A DNA stretch of 64,000 nucleotides from JAWKUK01 sp964402175 (GTDB taxonomy: Bacteria > Planctomycetota > UBA1135 > GCA-002686595), in the NCBI GenBank assembly GCA_964402175.1, contig CAYOBN010000005.1, positions 1 to 64,000 on the forward strand, given 5' to 3'. The notes beneath the pieces were generated by a model. That model was not told the DNA's origin and made no database searches. It saw nothing but the letters and a program-made list of their open reading frames with translations. The position numbers were made by a program, and so were the translations under genes. Below are positions 1-11,112 of this stretch, piece after piece (position 1 is the first letter of the stretch; each line of letters begins with the position of its first letter).

Positions 1-176
1 CGGCCGATACGCCGTCGAGGTTCGAGCAGCAGGCCATGTCGTCCCACAGCGCGAGGTCGAGGTCGGCCGAGGGACGACGCGCCTCGCCGTCACGCTGGAG
101 AGTGTCCCCGCCCCGCGGGGATCGCTTCCTATCCGCTCCCGGCACTGACGCGAAGCGTCGGGTCGGGTCGGGACGT

Positions 177-704
177 TCACGGGCTGAGCGACGCCGCTTC
201 GAACACCGCCTCGAGCGCGTCGTCCCCGACGACGACAGTCACCCGACCCTCGTGCACCGAGACATTCCAGCGGTTGTTGCGGTCGAGGTGCCGCTCGAGG
301 GCGATGAGCAGCGCGCTCGGCACTTCGACGACGCGGACCTCTTCGGCTTTGTGTACGCGCTCCTTGGCGCAGCGCTGGCGTAGCAGGTCCGGACGTCGGT
401 GGCAGTACACGACGACCTTGTCGGCGTGCTTCGACGCGCGGTGCAGGCGCTCGGGGGCGGGTGAGCCGACCTCGATCCACTCGAGCACGCGCCCGTCGGG
501 GGCGCGCAGCCACAGCGCGGGTTCGTCCGCCTCGGACAGCCCCTTGCTGAAGGCGAGGCCCTCCTTGTGCTCGAGCGTCAGCGCGAGCACCCGCGTGAGG
601 AGATAGGGCACGTCCTCCGAGGGGTGGCGCGCGACCCGCAGGTCGAGATCGACATAGACGCCGCGGTCGACATCGGCGAGCTGGATCTCGAAGCGGTGGA
701 TCAT
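177..704 (-). CDS. yaeQ: YaeQ family protein
   Basis: The 175-residue product begins MIHRFEIQLADVDRGVYVDL and contains the stretch HPSEDVPYLLTRVLALTLEH followed by GLAFSKGLSEADEPALW, which is the recognisable core of the YaeQ family. Length agrees with the family (about 180 residues). YaeQ proteins have a PD-(D/E)XK nuclease-like fold, but their cellular role is not settled. I chose the ATG at 704 because it gives the canonical YaeQ N terminus, although the frame stays open far upstream. No signal peptide or membrane segment is visible, so it is presumably cytoplasmic. It diverges from the membrane protein beginning at 876. Family assignment is firm and function is not. Confidence 0.85.
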   Translation of the reverse strand: MIHRFEIQLADVDRGVYVDLDLRVARHPSEDVPYLLTRVLALTLEHKEGLAFSKGLSEADEPALWLRAPDGRVLEWIEVGSPAPERLHRASKHADKVVVYCHRRPDLLRQRCAKERVHKAEEVRVVEVPSALLIALERHLDRNNRWNVSVHEGRVTVVVGDDALEAVFEAASLSP

Positions 705-875
705 GGGCAGGTGACTGTACCCCAGCGCCACACTGCGGTAGGGTCTGGCAGCGGATCGGTTCGGTAGCGCTGGGCTTCGCCGCCGTAGTTGCCCGCGCGC
801 CGTAGCTCGCACTGCAGCGCTCCGTTGGGATCGAGCGCGACTCTCCCCGAACGCCAAGCCCCAGGTCGGGTCACC

Positions 876-2180
876 ATGCCGAAAGCAGAGAATCCGCGGC
901 GCCACGGAGGACTGAACCGACCCCCTGGCCTGGCCTGGCTGGGCCGCGGGGTCGCGTACGGCCTCGCGCTCGCGCTGCTCGCCTTCGTGGTGAGCGGCTG
1001 GGTGGGGTTCTGGCCGGGGGAGGCGCCCGTCTGGTCGCGGGCGCGCTTGCCCGTGGCGCCCTCCGAGGGCGGGACGGCGCTCTGGACGCTCGATGCTCCG
1101 ACGCATCCGTCGGACATGCACCTCTTCACCTTCGGATTCGAGCTCGGCCCATGGCTCGTCGTCCTCGCCGGGCTCGCGCTCGCTGTCGCGGCGACGCTGG
1201 TCGTGGAGCGCAACGCGCCGCGGCGCTGCGAGGCGCTGGCGCTCGTCGGCGCGCTCGTGACGGTCGCGGGCGTCGTGTTCGCCTCGCGCGCTGCCTGGCA
1301 CATGATGGTGTGGTTCCCCGGGGGCAACGAGGTGCCGCGCGCCCTCGACGCGGCAGTCCGCCTGTTGCTGGCCGGCGCCGCGCTCTCCGCCGTGGGCCTC
1401 GTCCGCGTCCTGCTCGCGCGCGAGCGGCGCGACGGGGCGACGCTCGCCCTCTGCGCGATGATCACGGCGCTGGCCGGAGCGTTCTACTGCGAGCGCTTCC
1501 TCGTGCGGCCGGTGTGGGCGACTCCCCCTTCCCCGCGCACGGACTTCGAGCCGGTGAGGCTCACGAGCGTGATCGATGCCCTGGAGTTCGACGCGGGCTA
1601 CGGCGACAGGGAGGCCTGCGACGAGGTCCTCGAGCTCTCCGCCACCGGCGAGGTCTCCCATGTGGGCCCGCGCCCAGGCCACGGGCCGCCGGAGCGCTGG
1701 CCCGCGGACGAGCTCGAAGCACGGCTCCGGGCCCTTGCCGCTCGAATGGCAGAGGCGCCGCTCAGTGAGGGCTCGCACGAGTTCGTGCCCGACGGCGTGC
1801 TCTGGCTGCGGCTCGACGCACGGACTCCGTTCGAGGCGCTGCACACGTTGCAGGCCGCGAGCATGTCGGTCGGGATCTGGAAGCTCGGCCTCTTCTATCG
1901 CGTGACGGACAGCGGGCCCGGAGCGCGGCGTATGCTCTTCCTGCCGCGGCAGCTCGACAACAGCGAAGCGCCCGACCTCACGCTGCGGCGCGGCCTCGAC
2001 GGTGGCGTCGAAGTGACGTCCGGCGGCGCGCCGATCGACTGGACGACCGCCGGGCTCTCCTTCCAGGACATTCCGGTGGTCTTCATCGCCGCAGATGTGC
2101 CCGCGGCGGCGCTGCTCGACGTCCTCCGCCGCCTCGGCCCCGAGATCGTCGGCCCGTTGCAGCTCGCAAGTCCGCGCTGA
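876..2180 (+). CDS. Hypothetical membrane protein with five N-terminal TM segments
   Basis: The product has 434 residues. Hydrophobic segments lie near residues 24-46, 91-110, 118-138, 158-180 and 187-204, followed by a soluble C-terminal region of about 225 residues. The last 60 residues (DIPVVFIAADVPAAALLDVLRRL) faintly resemble the end of ExbD/TolR-type proteins, but there is no ExbD-like topology and I do not assign that function. The ATG at 876 is preferred over an upstream in-frame ATG at 789 because it directly precedes a short basic stretch and the first membrane helix. A 113-bp gap separates it from the secreted propeller gene downstream. Function unknown. Confidence 0.7.
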   Translation: MPKAENPRRHGGLNRPPGLAWLGRGVAYGLALALLAFVVSGWVGFWPGEAPVWSRARLPVAPSEGGTALWTLDAPTHPSDMHLFTFGFELGPWLVVLAGLALAVAATLVVERNAPRRCEALALVGALVTVAGVVFASRAAWHMMVWFPGGNEVPRALDAAVRLLLAGAALSAVGLVRVLLARERRDGATLALCAMITALAGAFYCERFLVRPVWATPPSPRTDFEPVRLTSVIDALEFDAGYGDREACDEVLELSATGEVSHVGPRPGHGPPERWPADELEARLRALAARMAEAPLSEGSHEFVPDGVLWLRLDARTPFEALHTLQAASMSVGIWKLGLFYRVTDSGPGARRMLFLPRQLDNSEAPDLTLRRGLDGGVEVTSGGAPIDWTTAGLSFQDIPVVFIAADVPAAALLDVLRRLGPEIVGPLQLASPR

Positions 2181-2293
2181 CACCACGAGGCGCGCGGGCG
2201 AAGCGCCAGGTTGCGAGATTTGCGGGCCAGGGTCAGCATTCAGCGGACAGGAGTGACCGCGCTGGCCCACCGACCCCGGGGAGCGATGACCTC

Positions 2294-3952
2294 ATGCAAC
2301 CGAACCACACGACCCTCGCGACATTCCTCGCCGCCGCCTGTGCAGCGAGCGCCAGCGGCGCCGTATCCGACTGGTCCAACCTCGGCGGTAACGCCTGTGC
2401 CAACGGCCTCGTCGCGGCCACGGGGCCGGACACACCGACCCAGATCTGGAGCAGCGGCCCCGGGAGCCTCATCGCCTGGGCCCCGGCCACCGAGGGCGAG
2501 CGCCTCTTCGTGGTGCGCCAAGCCGCCTTCGTGCCGAACCAGATTCCGAACGACTCGCGGGTCGTCTGCCTCGACCTCGCGAGCGGCGCGACCCTCTGGT
2601 CGTTTGTTTGCCCCTATACGAGCGGCGATTGGACGACCGTTGTGTACGGCGCCTCCCAAGGCCGCGTCTTCGTCGGTCGTGGCGGCAACGGCAGCAGCGT
2701 CTCGGCGCCCGTGTACTGCTTGAACAGCACGACCGGTGGAATCCTTTGGGTCTCGCCGGCCGAAGTCGCGACGGGCGCCTACGACGGCGTGGTCTTCACC
2801 GCCGAAGGAGACCCGATCTTCACCTCCAACGTCGAAGTGCGGCGCCTCGATGCCGCGACGGGCGCGACCGTTTGGGCGAGCGCGCGCTCGTGCAGCGTCA
2901 GCGGCAACTGCGGCCCGGCCCGCGACGGCGACGCGCTCTACTTGGACGAAGTGGCGCCAGGGGGCCAGGTCATCAGCCGCTTCGACGCGGCGACGGGCCA
3001 GCGCCTCTACTCGAGCCCGATCATGCCGGGCTTCCTGAGCCAGAACGCGCCCTTCTGTGCGCCGGGCGGCCTCGTCTTCTACCAGCGCTCGCAGAACCAA
3101 GCCTCGGTCGACGCGATGTACGCCTTCCGCGACACCGGGACGGAGCTCCAGCTCCTGTGGAGTCACCCGACGATCTACGAATACGGCGCGCGGCACGCGA
3201 TCACTCCCGACGGTGGCGTGACGATGCTGAGCCCTGCGGGACACCTGCAGATCCGAGACCAACTCACGGGTGTCCTGAGATTCGAGTCCAGCGCGCCGGT
3301 CTTCAGCGCAGCGCCGATCTCTTCCATGTTGGCGGTGGACGCGGCGGGCAAGGTCTTCTACGGCAATTCAGGCTTTCCAGGCACGATCTACTCGTTCGAC
3401 CCGGACCTCGCCGTGCGCTGGTCGCTCGCGATCCCGAACCTGAACCAGGCGGGGCCGGTCCTGGCCGGCGACGGCAGCCTCCTGGTTGCGGCGACGAACA
3501 CCGTGCGGCGCTACTGGACCTCCCTCGGCACGACCTTCTGCGCGGCGGTCCCGAACTCGACCGGCGACGTCGGGCGCCTCTCCGCCTCTGGCTCCGTCAG
3601 AGCCGCGAGCAATCACCTGGACCTGCGCGCCACCGGATTGCCGCCGAACACCGCTGGGTTCTTCGTGACGAGCGCGACACAGAACCCGACCGGGACCATC
3701 CCCCCGGGCAGCCAGGGGAGGCTCTGCCTGGCCGGAAGCATCGGCCGCTACCTCGGCCCCGGTCAGGTGCAGAATTCGGGCCCAGCAGGCACGTTCCGTT
3801 TGTCCCTCGACCTGACGCTGACGCCGGTGCCTATCGGGACGGTCTCGGTCATGGCAGGCGACACACGGAGTTGGCAGGCCTGGTACCGCGACGTCAACCC
3901 GACTCCGACCTCGAACTTCACGACCGCGCTGGCGATCCAATTCACGCCCTGA
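2294..3952 (+). CDS. Secreted PQQ-like beta-propeller protein
   Basis: The product has 552 residues. A signal peptide is visible at about residues 1-23, with a hydrophobic core ending in ASASGA. The middle has repeated blades with phrases such as RVVCLDLASGATLWSF and VEVRRLDAATGATVWAS, which is the PQQ/WD-like outer beta-propeller signature. The C-terminal 140 residues, starting near TTFCAAVPNSTGDVGRLSASGS and passing through LRATGLPPNTAGFFVTS, form a beta-rich tail module that I associate with secreted planctomycete proteins. This is probably an exported structural or binding protein. No catalytic residues can be named. The start is the ATG at 2294; a nearer out-of-frame ATG at 2286 is not used. 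Confidence 0.8.
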   Translation: MQPNHTTLATFLAAACAASASGAVSDWSNLGGNACANGLVAATGPDTPTQIWSSGPGSLIAWAPATEGERLFVVRQAAFVPNQIPNDSRVVCLDLASGATLWSFVCPYTSGDWTTVVYGASQGRVFVGRGGNGSSVSAPVYCLNSTTGGILWVSPAEVATGAYDGVVFTAEGDPIFTSNVEVRRLDAATGATVWASARSCSVSGNCGPARDGDALYLDEVAPGGQVISRFDAATGQRLYSSPIMPGFLSQNAPFCAPGGLVFYQRSQNQASVDAMYAFRDTGTELQLLWSHPTIYEYGARHAITPDGGVTMLSPAGHLQIRDQLTGVLRFESSAPVFSAAPISSMLAVDAAGKVFYGNSGFPGTIYSFDPDLAVRWSLAIPNLNQAGPVLAGDGSLLVAATNTVRRYWTSLGTTFCAAVPNSTGDVGRLSASGSVRAASNHLDLRATGLPPNTAGFFVTSATQNPTGTIPPGSQGRLCLAGSIGRYLGPGQVQNSGPAGTFRLSLDLTLTPVPIGTVSVMAGDTRSWQAWYRDVNPTPTSNFTTALAIQFTP

Positions 3953-4232
3953 GCGCTGCGCCTCGAGGACCAGCGTCGAGAGGGGCTGGATTGCGCGACC
4001 GGACCGCAGTCCTCCCGGGAGTTGGTCCGGTGCCGCACTTCGAAAGCGCGCGCGCCGACGGGAGGCTCGTCCTCGAGCTCGAGCTGAGCGCTCGACTCCG
4101 AGGGAAGTCTGCCACTGTCCCGGTCACCCGCGAGCGACCGCCGCGGGCCCTTTCGTCTCGCGACGGCTGGAGAGACCGTCACCGACATCGAGCGCCAGCG
4201 CCGCGCGGCAGCGGTCACGGGCGCGCTGAACG

Positions 4233-4559
4233 TCAGAGTGTGATGACCTTCTCGGCCGCGGCCAGCTCGCGCAGGATCGTGTCCATGTCGCTGACGCGCG
4301 CGGGCGCGATGTCCAAGCGGTAGTGCTGCACACACGTGCCGCACGGCACGATGTCGATCCCGCCCTCGGCCAGGAGGGTCAGCTCGGCCAGCACCGGCGA
4401 GTCCTTCGCCAAGAGACGCACGCCCGAGTTGTAGAGCACGATCGTGTCGAGCCCATGCAGCGCGATCGCCTTGCGCAGGAAGGTGCCGAGGATGCGCTGG
4501 CCGAGCTCGCGGTCCCCTTGACCCATTTGGTCTTGATTCAGTACGACGACGGTTCGCAT
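4233..4559 (-). CDS. DsrE/YedF-like family protein
   Basis: The product has 108 residues. It opens MRTVVVLNQDQMGQGDRELG and carries LRKAIALHGLDTIVLYNSGVRL and then GIDIVPCGTCVQHY. The GxDIxxCGTC segment with its paired cysteines matches the DsrE-like C-terminal domain of YedF-type sulfurtransferase-related proteins. Such domains are implicated in sulfur or selenium relay. Here the N-terminal TusA-like domain of YedF is absent. An AGGA element lies about 9-12 nt upstream of the ATG at 4559, which supports this start over an in-frame ATG 33 nt upstream. It is a single-domain cytoplasmic protein. The specific donor and acceptor are unknown. Confidence 0.8.
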   Translation of the reverse strand: MRTVVVLNQDQMGQGDRELGQRILGTFLRKAIALHGLDTIVLYNSGVRLLAKDSPVLAELTLLAEGGIDIVPCGTCVQHYRLDIAPARVSDMDTILRELAAAEKVITL

Positions 4560-4654
4560 GGGCGGTTGTTCCTGGGTGAATCGGCTATGCAACCCGCAGC
4601 GTTTCGGTTCGGGCGAGGGTCCGCCGAATCAAACTGCGGTGTTCGCTGACGGGT

Positions 4655-6319
4655 TCAGCGGCCGCGGTGGACGAGCTCGGCGAGGCGCTCTCCGAGCCAG
4701 ACGATACCGGCTGTATCGAAGACGAGCTGCTCACGCTGCTCGGGGATCCCCTGCAGCGGCAGGTGCACGAGGTGTCGGTCCTTGGCGGCGAGGGCCGCGA
4801 TCGCCGACATGACGTCGAATGAGCCTGCGCTCTCGTCCTGGGTCGGCGGCTGCTGGCTGACGTACCACGCGAGCTCGGGGCGCCCGAGGTCCCGGCGCGT
4901 CGCTTCGACGAGGGCGGCGAGCCGCTCGGCTGCGGACTCGCGATACGGTCCGAAGGACATGTCGTTCTCGCCGACGTGGTAGACGATCCCAGCGAGCTCC
5001 ACCCCCGGACCGCGACGCTGCAGGTCGTGGAGCGTGCTGCGAATGAACTCGAGGAACGCGGGATAGAGGTTCCGCTCCTTCACCTCCGAGCCCCCGGGCG
5101 TCCAATCGATGATCTGCGAGCCGCTGTGCGTGAACTTCGCGATGGCGATCGGAGCAGAGCTCAGCTTCGTGAGCCTTTTCGCAAAGCTGAGCTCTGGGCC
5201 GAACGTGTCGAAGAGGCCCGCGGGCGCGAGCGTCTCCCAGCCGTTCGATCGGTGCACGCCACCGCCCGTCGAATAACGGAAGGGCACGCGCGGGTCCTCC
5301 GCGACGAGGCGCTTGCCCCCTGTCAGGTTGGGCAAGTCCTGCACAAACGACCGCTCCCCTTCCATGTTGCGGTGGCCGGCCAGGATGTAGAGCTGGAAGG
5401 GCTTCGACTTCGTTTCGGGCAGAGCCGCGAGGCTCGGACGAGGGGCTCGGGGCTGGCCGATGTTGGCGAGGTAAGCCTCCGCGTACATGAGCCCATGTTC
5501 GAGCTGACCCAGTGTGCCGTAGTGGTAGTGCAAACCACCGCCACCGCCGATCTCGACGGCGATGTGCGCGGTCGGCACGTACTGCGATAACGGATCCCCT
5601 TGCACCGCCGCGCGCTGGCCGCGGGCGATGTCGCCCATCCAAGGACGCAGGTCCATGCCCCAGATCGTCTTCGTGCAGAGCTCGCCGATGTAGGCGCGCA
5701 ACTCCGGCGCGTCGAGGTCGCTGCGCAGCCTCTTCAGCAACGCGGCCAGGTTCTGGCCGTACGCATTACGGAACCCATCATTGAATTGGTCGTTCTCGCC
5801 TTGGTGCCACATGAACCCTTCGAGGCGATAGTCGACACGGGCGTCGTCGAGCTCCGCCAGCGATTTGCGCACCGTGTCCAGCAACAAGGGGTACATGCAG
5901 AACCCCGACGGTCGCTCGGGGTTCCAGTCTCCTCCGAGGTCCGTCCCGCCCGCAGCGACCTTGATGATCGCGATCGGCCCGGGCGAGCGGCGGCTCACTT
6001 CGCGCGCGAAACTGAGCTCTGGACCGACGAGGCCATTCACTGGCTGAAGCGGCTCCCAGCCTTTTGAGCGCTGCTTCTCCTCGCGTCCGATGACGTACGC
6101 GAAGCGCACCTTCCGATCGGGGAGGTCGAGACCGACAAAGGGCGGGTAGAGCGCGATATCCGCCACCTTCGAGTCTGCGCCTTCCATGTTGGACTGGCCG
6201 GCGAAGACGAAGACGCGGACGGTCTTCCCCTGGTCGACAATGGCACCGAGCGAGCTCGCTGCCAGCGCGACGAGGAACAGCGCGAGGGCGCTGAAGCTCA
6301 CAGCGATCGAGGAGCGCAT
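4655..6319 (-). CDS. Secreted tandem SASA-type esterase, second domain lacking catalytic residues
   Basis: The product has 554 residues with a signal peptide at about 1-25. Two sialate O-acetylesterase (SASA, SGNH-like) domains lie in tandem, about 35-290 and 305-554. The first has GQSNMEG (Ser43), WHQGEND (171-177) and a His at about 266 in HYGTLGQ, a complete set for a serine esterase acting on acetylated carbohydrate. In the second copy the matching motif reads GHRNMEG, with Arg317 in place of Ser. The expected HFDTAG motif reads VFDTAG (Val533), although YHVGEND (447-453) is kept. The second domain is therefore probably a non-catalytic, possibly binding, duplicate. Substrate is unknown. 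Confidence 0.85.
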   Translation of the reverse strand: MRSSIAVSFSALALFLVALAASSLGAIVDQGKTVRVFVFAGQSNMEGADSKVADIALYPPFVGLDLPDRKVRFAYVIGREEKQRSKGWEPLQPVNGLVGPELSFAREVSRRSPGPIAIIKVAAGGTDLGGDWNPERPSGFCMYPLLLDTVRKSLAELDDARVDYRLEGFMWHQGENDQFNDGFRNAYGQNLAALLKRLRSDLDAPELRAYIGELCTKTIWGMDLRPWMGDIARGQRAAVQGDPLSQYVPTAHIAVEIGGGGGLHYHYGTLGQLEHGLMYAEAYLANIGQPRAPRPSLAALPETKSKPFQLYILAGHRNMEGERSFVQDLPNLTGGKRLVAEDPRVPFRYSTGGGVHRSNGWETLAPAGLFDTFGPELSFAKRLTKLSSAPIAIAKFTHSGSQIIDWTPGGSEVKERNLYPAFLEFIRSTLHDLQRRGPGVELAGIVYHVGENDMSFGPYRESAAERLAALVEATRRDLGRPELAWYVSQQPPTQDESAGSFDVMSAIAALAAKDRHLVHLPLQGIPEQREQLVFDTAGIVWLGERLAELVHRGR

Positions 6320-6350
6320 CTCTGGTGTCCGTTGGCGCCGCGAGGAGCGC

Positions 6351-6596
6351 TCAGATCTCGTAGTCGAAGGCGTCGGCCAAGGAGTATTGGTTCCCCGTGG
6401 CCGCGTTGAGCGCCGCCAGCACCTTCGCCGCAGTGTTGCGCGTCAGACGTCGGCCCTTCACGGCGCGCGCGATCATCTTGTGCGTGAGCTGCGCGCTGGA
6501 AGCCGCGACCAGGTCGTGGGGCTTCAAGTCGTGGCGCTGAAGGAGCGCAGCGAGGGGCTGCGGACCCATGTTGCGGTCGGTTTCGAGGTCTTCCAT
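6351..6596 (-). CDS. Small HTH-like DNA-binding protein (81 aa)
   Basis: The 81-residue protein contains LAALLQRHDLKPHDLVAAS followed by LTHKMIARAVKGRRLTRNTAAKVLAALNAATG. That spacing resembles a small Cro/XRE-like helix-turn-helix with a basic patch (KGRRL) and a final helix like those of phage-type repressors. It sits 31 nt upstream of the signal peptide of the esterase gene on the same strand, so it may lie in its leader or operon. No target site is visible. The fold is inferred from sequence pattern only, and the regulatory role is a guess. Confidence 0.65.
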   Translation of the reverse strand: MEDLETDRNMGPQPLAALLQRHDLKPHDLVAASSAQLTHKMIARAVKGRRLTRNTAAKVLAALNAATGNQYSLADAFDYEI

Positions 6597-6643
6597 CGGT
6601 GAGCGTTCGCCAGTGTGGGGCTGCGACCCGAAGGCCAGCCCGT

Positions 6644-7276
6644 TCAGCGCTCGAGGCGCAACGTCGGGGGCAGCGGCTCACCTTCGGGCACGAAGGTCAT
6701 CGAGATCGAGTTCACGCAGTGGCGCGTGTTCTTCGCCGTGAAGCCCTCGCCGTGGAAGACGTGGCCGAGGTGACCGTCGCAGTTGGCGCACAGGATCTCG
6801 ATGCGGCGCCCGTCGGCGTCGCGCTCGCGGCGGACAGCATTGGGCAGCTCGTCATCGAACGACGGCCAACCGCAGCGGCTGTTGAACTTGTCGGCGGAGC
6901 GGTACAGGGGCAGGTTGCACTGGCGACACACGTAGGTGCCCGCGGCCTTGTTGTCCGTGTACTCGCCGGTGAACGCGCGCTCGGTGCCTTTGTGGAGGAT
7001 CACGCGCGCCTCTGCGGGGCTCAGGGGGTTGTAGGCGTCGGCCATCTGGATGTTGTTCGACGGTGCCGTCGGTGTCTCGCTCTCGGGCTGAGCCGCCGCC
7101 TCGGGCGCCTCGACCACCCCGGGCAGAGCGTCTGCCGGGGCCGGGGCCCCCTGGTCCGACGGGTCCGACGGATTCGCCGCGGAGGTGGGGAGCGTCGCCG
7201 TCGGCGCCTGGCTGCCCGGCGCACACGCGACGGCGCCAGCGACGCAGAGCATCAAGGAGAGGGTCAGGTGCTGCAT
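6644..7276 (-). CDS. msrB: Exported peptide-methionine (R)-S-oxide reductase
   Basis: The product has 210 residues. The N terminus MQHLTLSLMLCVAGAVAC resembles a lipoprotein signal (cysteine at residue 18), followed by an Ala/Pro/Glu-rich linker to about residue 75. The MsrB domain follows. Both zinc-binding pairs are present (CRQC and CANC), together with RCGWPSF and the catalytic cysteine in NTRHCVNSISM. MsrB reduces the R-epimer of methionine sulfoxide in proteins. The export signal and linker suggest repair of oxidised envelope proteins. The lipobox (AVAC) is not ideal, so simple secretion is possible. The start at 7276 is directly backed by the signal sequence. Confidence 0.9.
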   Translation of the reverse strand: MQHLTLSLMLCVAGAVACAPGSQAPTATLPTSAANPSDPSDQGAPAPADALPGVVEAPEAAAQPESETPTAPSNNIQMADAYNPLSPAEARVILHKGTERAFTGEYTDNKAAGTYVCRQCNLPLYRSADKFNSRCGWPSFDDELPNAVRRERDADGRRIEILCANCDGHLGHVFHGEGFTAKNTRHCVNSISMTFVPEGEPLPPTLRLER

Positions 7277-7306
7277 GGGATGCGGTTCGTTGTTCCAGGG
7301 TACGGG

Positions 7307-7813
7307 ATGCGGCGCGTCCGTGACCCACGAACGCGCGAACCCAATTCGACCGTGTTCAGCGCCCTCTTCCTCGCCAACGTCGCCGCGACCTGGTTCATGG
7401 CCGGCGTCATCTGGTTCGTCCAGCTCGTGCACTACCCGCTGATGGCCCTCGTCGGGACCGAGCGCTGGCGCAGCTACGAAGAGGCCCACTGCCGCTGGAC
7501 CTCCGTCGTCGTGATCCCGGCCATGTCCGTGGAGCTCGTCTCGGCGGCGGCTCTGGCCGCGTTCGCCTGGGACGGCGCGGAGGCCTCTGCAGGGCTCCCG
7601 GCGTGGGCCCTGTACGCCGGCGCGGGCCTGGCGGCGTTCATCTGGCTGACGACGTTCTTCCTGCAGGTGCCCCTGCACATGCGCCTCGACGCCCGCTTCG
7701 ACCCGGTCGCCCACCGGCGCCTGGTCACATCGAACGCGCTGCGCACCGCCGCTTGGACGGCCCGGGCGGCGCTGATGACCTGGCTGCTCGCGGGCCGGGT
7801 CGCGCTCCCCTGA
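7307..7813 (+). CDS. Integral membrane protein, four TM helices
   Basis: The product has 168 residues from the ATG at 7307. It has four hydrophobic segments: the first contains ANVAATWFMAGVIWFVQLVHYPL, the second MSVELVSAAALAAF, the third ALYAGAGLAAFIWLTTFF, and the fourth near the C terminus. Conserved-looking features include VHYPL, RRL and the pattern FLQVPLHMRL. It resembles small uncharacterised membrane proteins found widely in bacteria, but I cannot name a function. Alternative starts are an ATG at 7280, which would nearly abut the divergent msrB start, and a GTG at 7352, which begins right at the first helix. The start is therefore uncertain. Confidence 0.7.
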   Translation: MRRVRDPRTREPNSTVFSALFLANVAATWFMAGVIWFVQLVHYPLMALVGTERWRSYEEAHCRWTSVVVIPAMSVELVSAAALAAFAWDGAEASAGLPAWALYAGAGLAAFIWLTTFFLQVPLHMRLDARFDPVAHRRLVTSNALRTAAWTARAALMTWLLAGRVALP

Positions 7814-7860
7814 GGCCGAAGGGGGGTGCGGAAGATCCCGATTCGGGTCGATAACGGGCT

Positions 7861-10551
<2,691 letters not shown>

Positions 10552-10605
10552 GGGGTGGTCGGAGTCCCGAGGAGCCTGGTCCGGGTAGGCTAGGACGCCC
10601 CCCCA

Positions 10606-11079
10606 ATGAAACTGCTCCACCTCGCACTCGTCCTGTCGCTCGCTGCTGCGGGCTGTTCGTCCGAGGCCCGGTCGTCCTACGGGACGCCGCCGCTCGCCGA
10701 CCTGCGCATCCCCGCCGCCGCGCCCGCGGGCTGGGACCTCGCCTCCGCGGGAGCCCGCATCGTGCCCCTGGGCCTCGACCACGCGCTCTTCCTGCCGAAG
10801 AGCGCGGACCCGAAAGCGGTTCTCCTGCCCTTCGGAGCGGGCCTCAAGGGCGCGCGCAGCGTGCGCGTGCTCTGCATGGCGGACGGCAACTTCGAGCTCG
10901 CGGGATCGCTGGCCGGGCAGCCGCTGACGCCCCGTCCGGGCACGGACACCAAGCGCCAGGTCCACACCCTCGAGCTGCCCCTCGCCGCCCCCCTCGCCGA
11001 GGACGCCGGCGCCCTCGAGCTGCGCTGCACCGGGGCACAGGTGCCCGTCCTGGTCCTTCGCGTCCAGGTCATGGGCTGA
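10606..11079 (+). CDS. Predicted lipoprotein of unknown function
   Basis: The product has 157 residues. A clear lipoprotein signal is present: MKLLHLALVLSLAAAGC with lipobox AAGC and the modified cysteine at residue 17. The mature part is beta-rich with no catalytic motif I recognise; it contains PLADLRIPAAAPAGWDL and two further cysteines (VLCMAD, LRCTG). It lies 54 nt after the glucosidase gene and 33 nt before rsmB on the same strand, so it may be co-transcribed with both. Its link to either function is unclear. Confidence 0.65.
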   Translation: MKLLHLALVLSLAAAGCSSEARSSYGTPPLADLRIPAAAPAGWDLASAGARIVPLGLDHALFLPKSADPKAVLLPFGAGLKGARSVRVLCMADGNFELAGSLAGQPLTPRPGTDTKRQVHTLELPLAAPLAEDAGALELRCTGAQVPVLVLRVQVMG

Positions 11080-11112
11080 CCGGCAAGCGCGGGGGGCTAT
11101 GCTCTCCGCCCC

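Noticed and set aside
1..145. Possible minus-strand gene running off the left edge
   Set aside because: A frame from a GTG at 145 reads toward the edge with a plausible segment (LALWDDMACCSNLDG), but under 50 residues are visible and other frames are equally open. It cannot be supported.
705..2270. Minus-strand extension of the yaeQ frame to a 697-codon frame
   Set aside because: The frame is open by GC bias only. The upstream part overlaps the membrane-protein gene, has no domain, and YaeQ proteins start near the ATG at 704.
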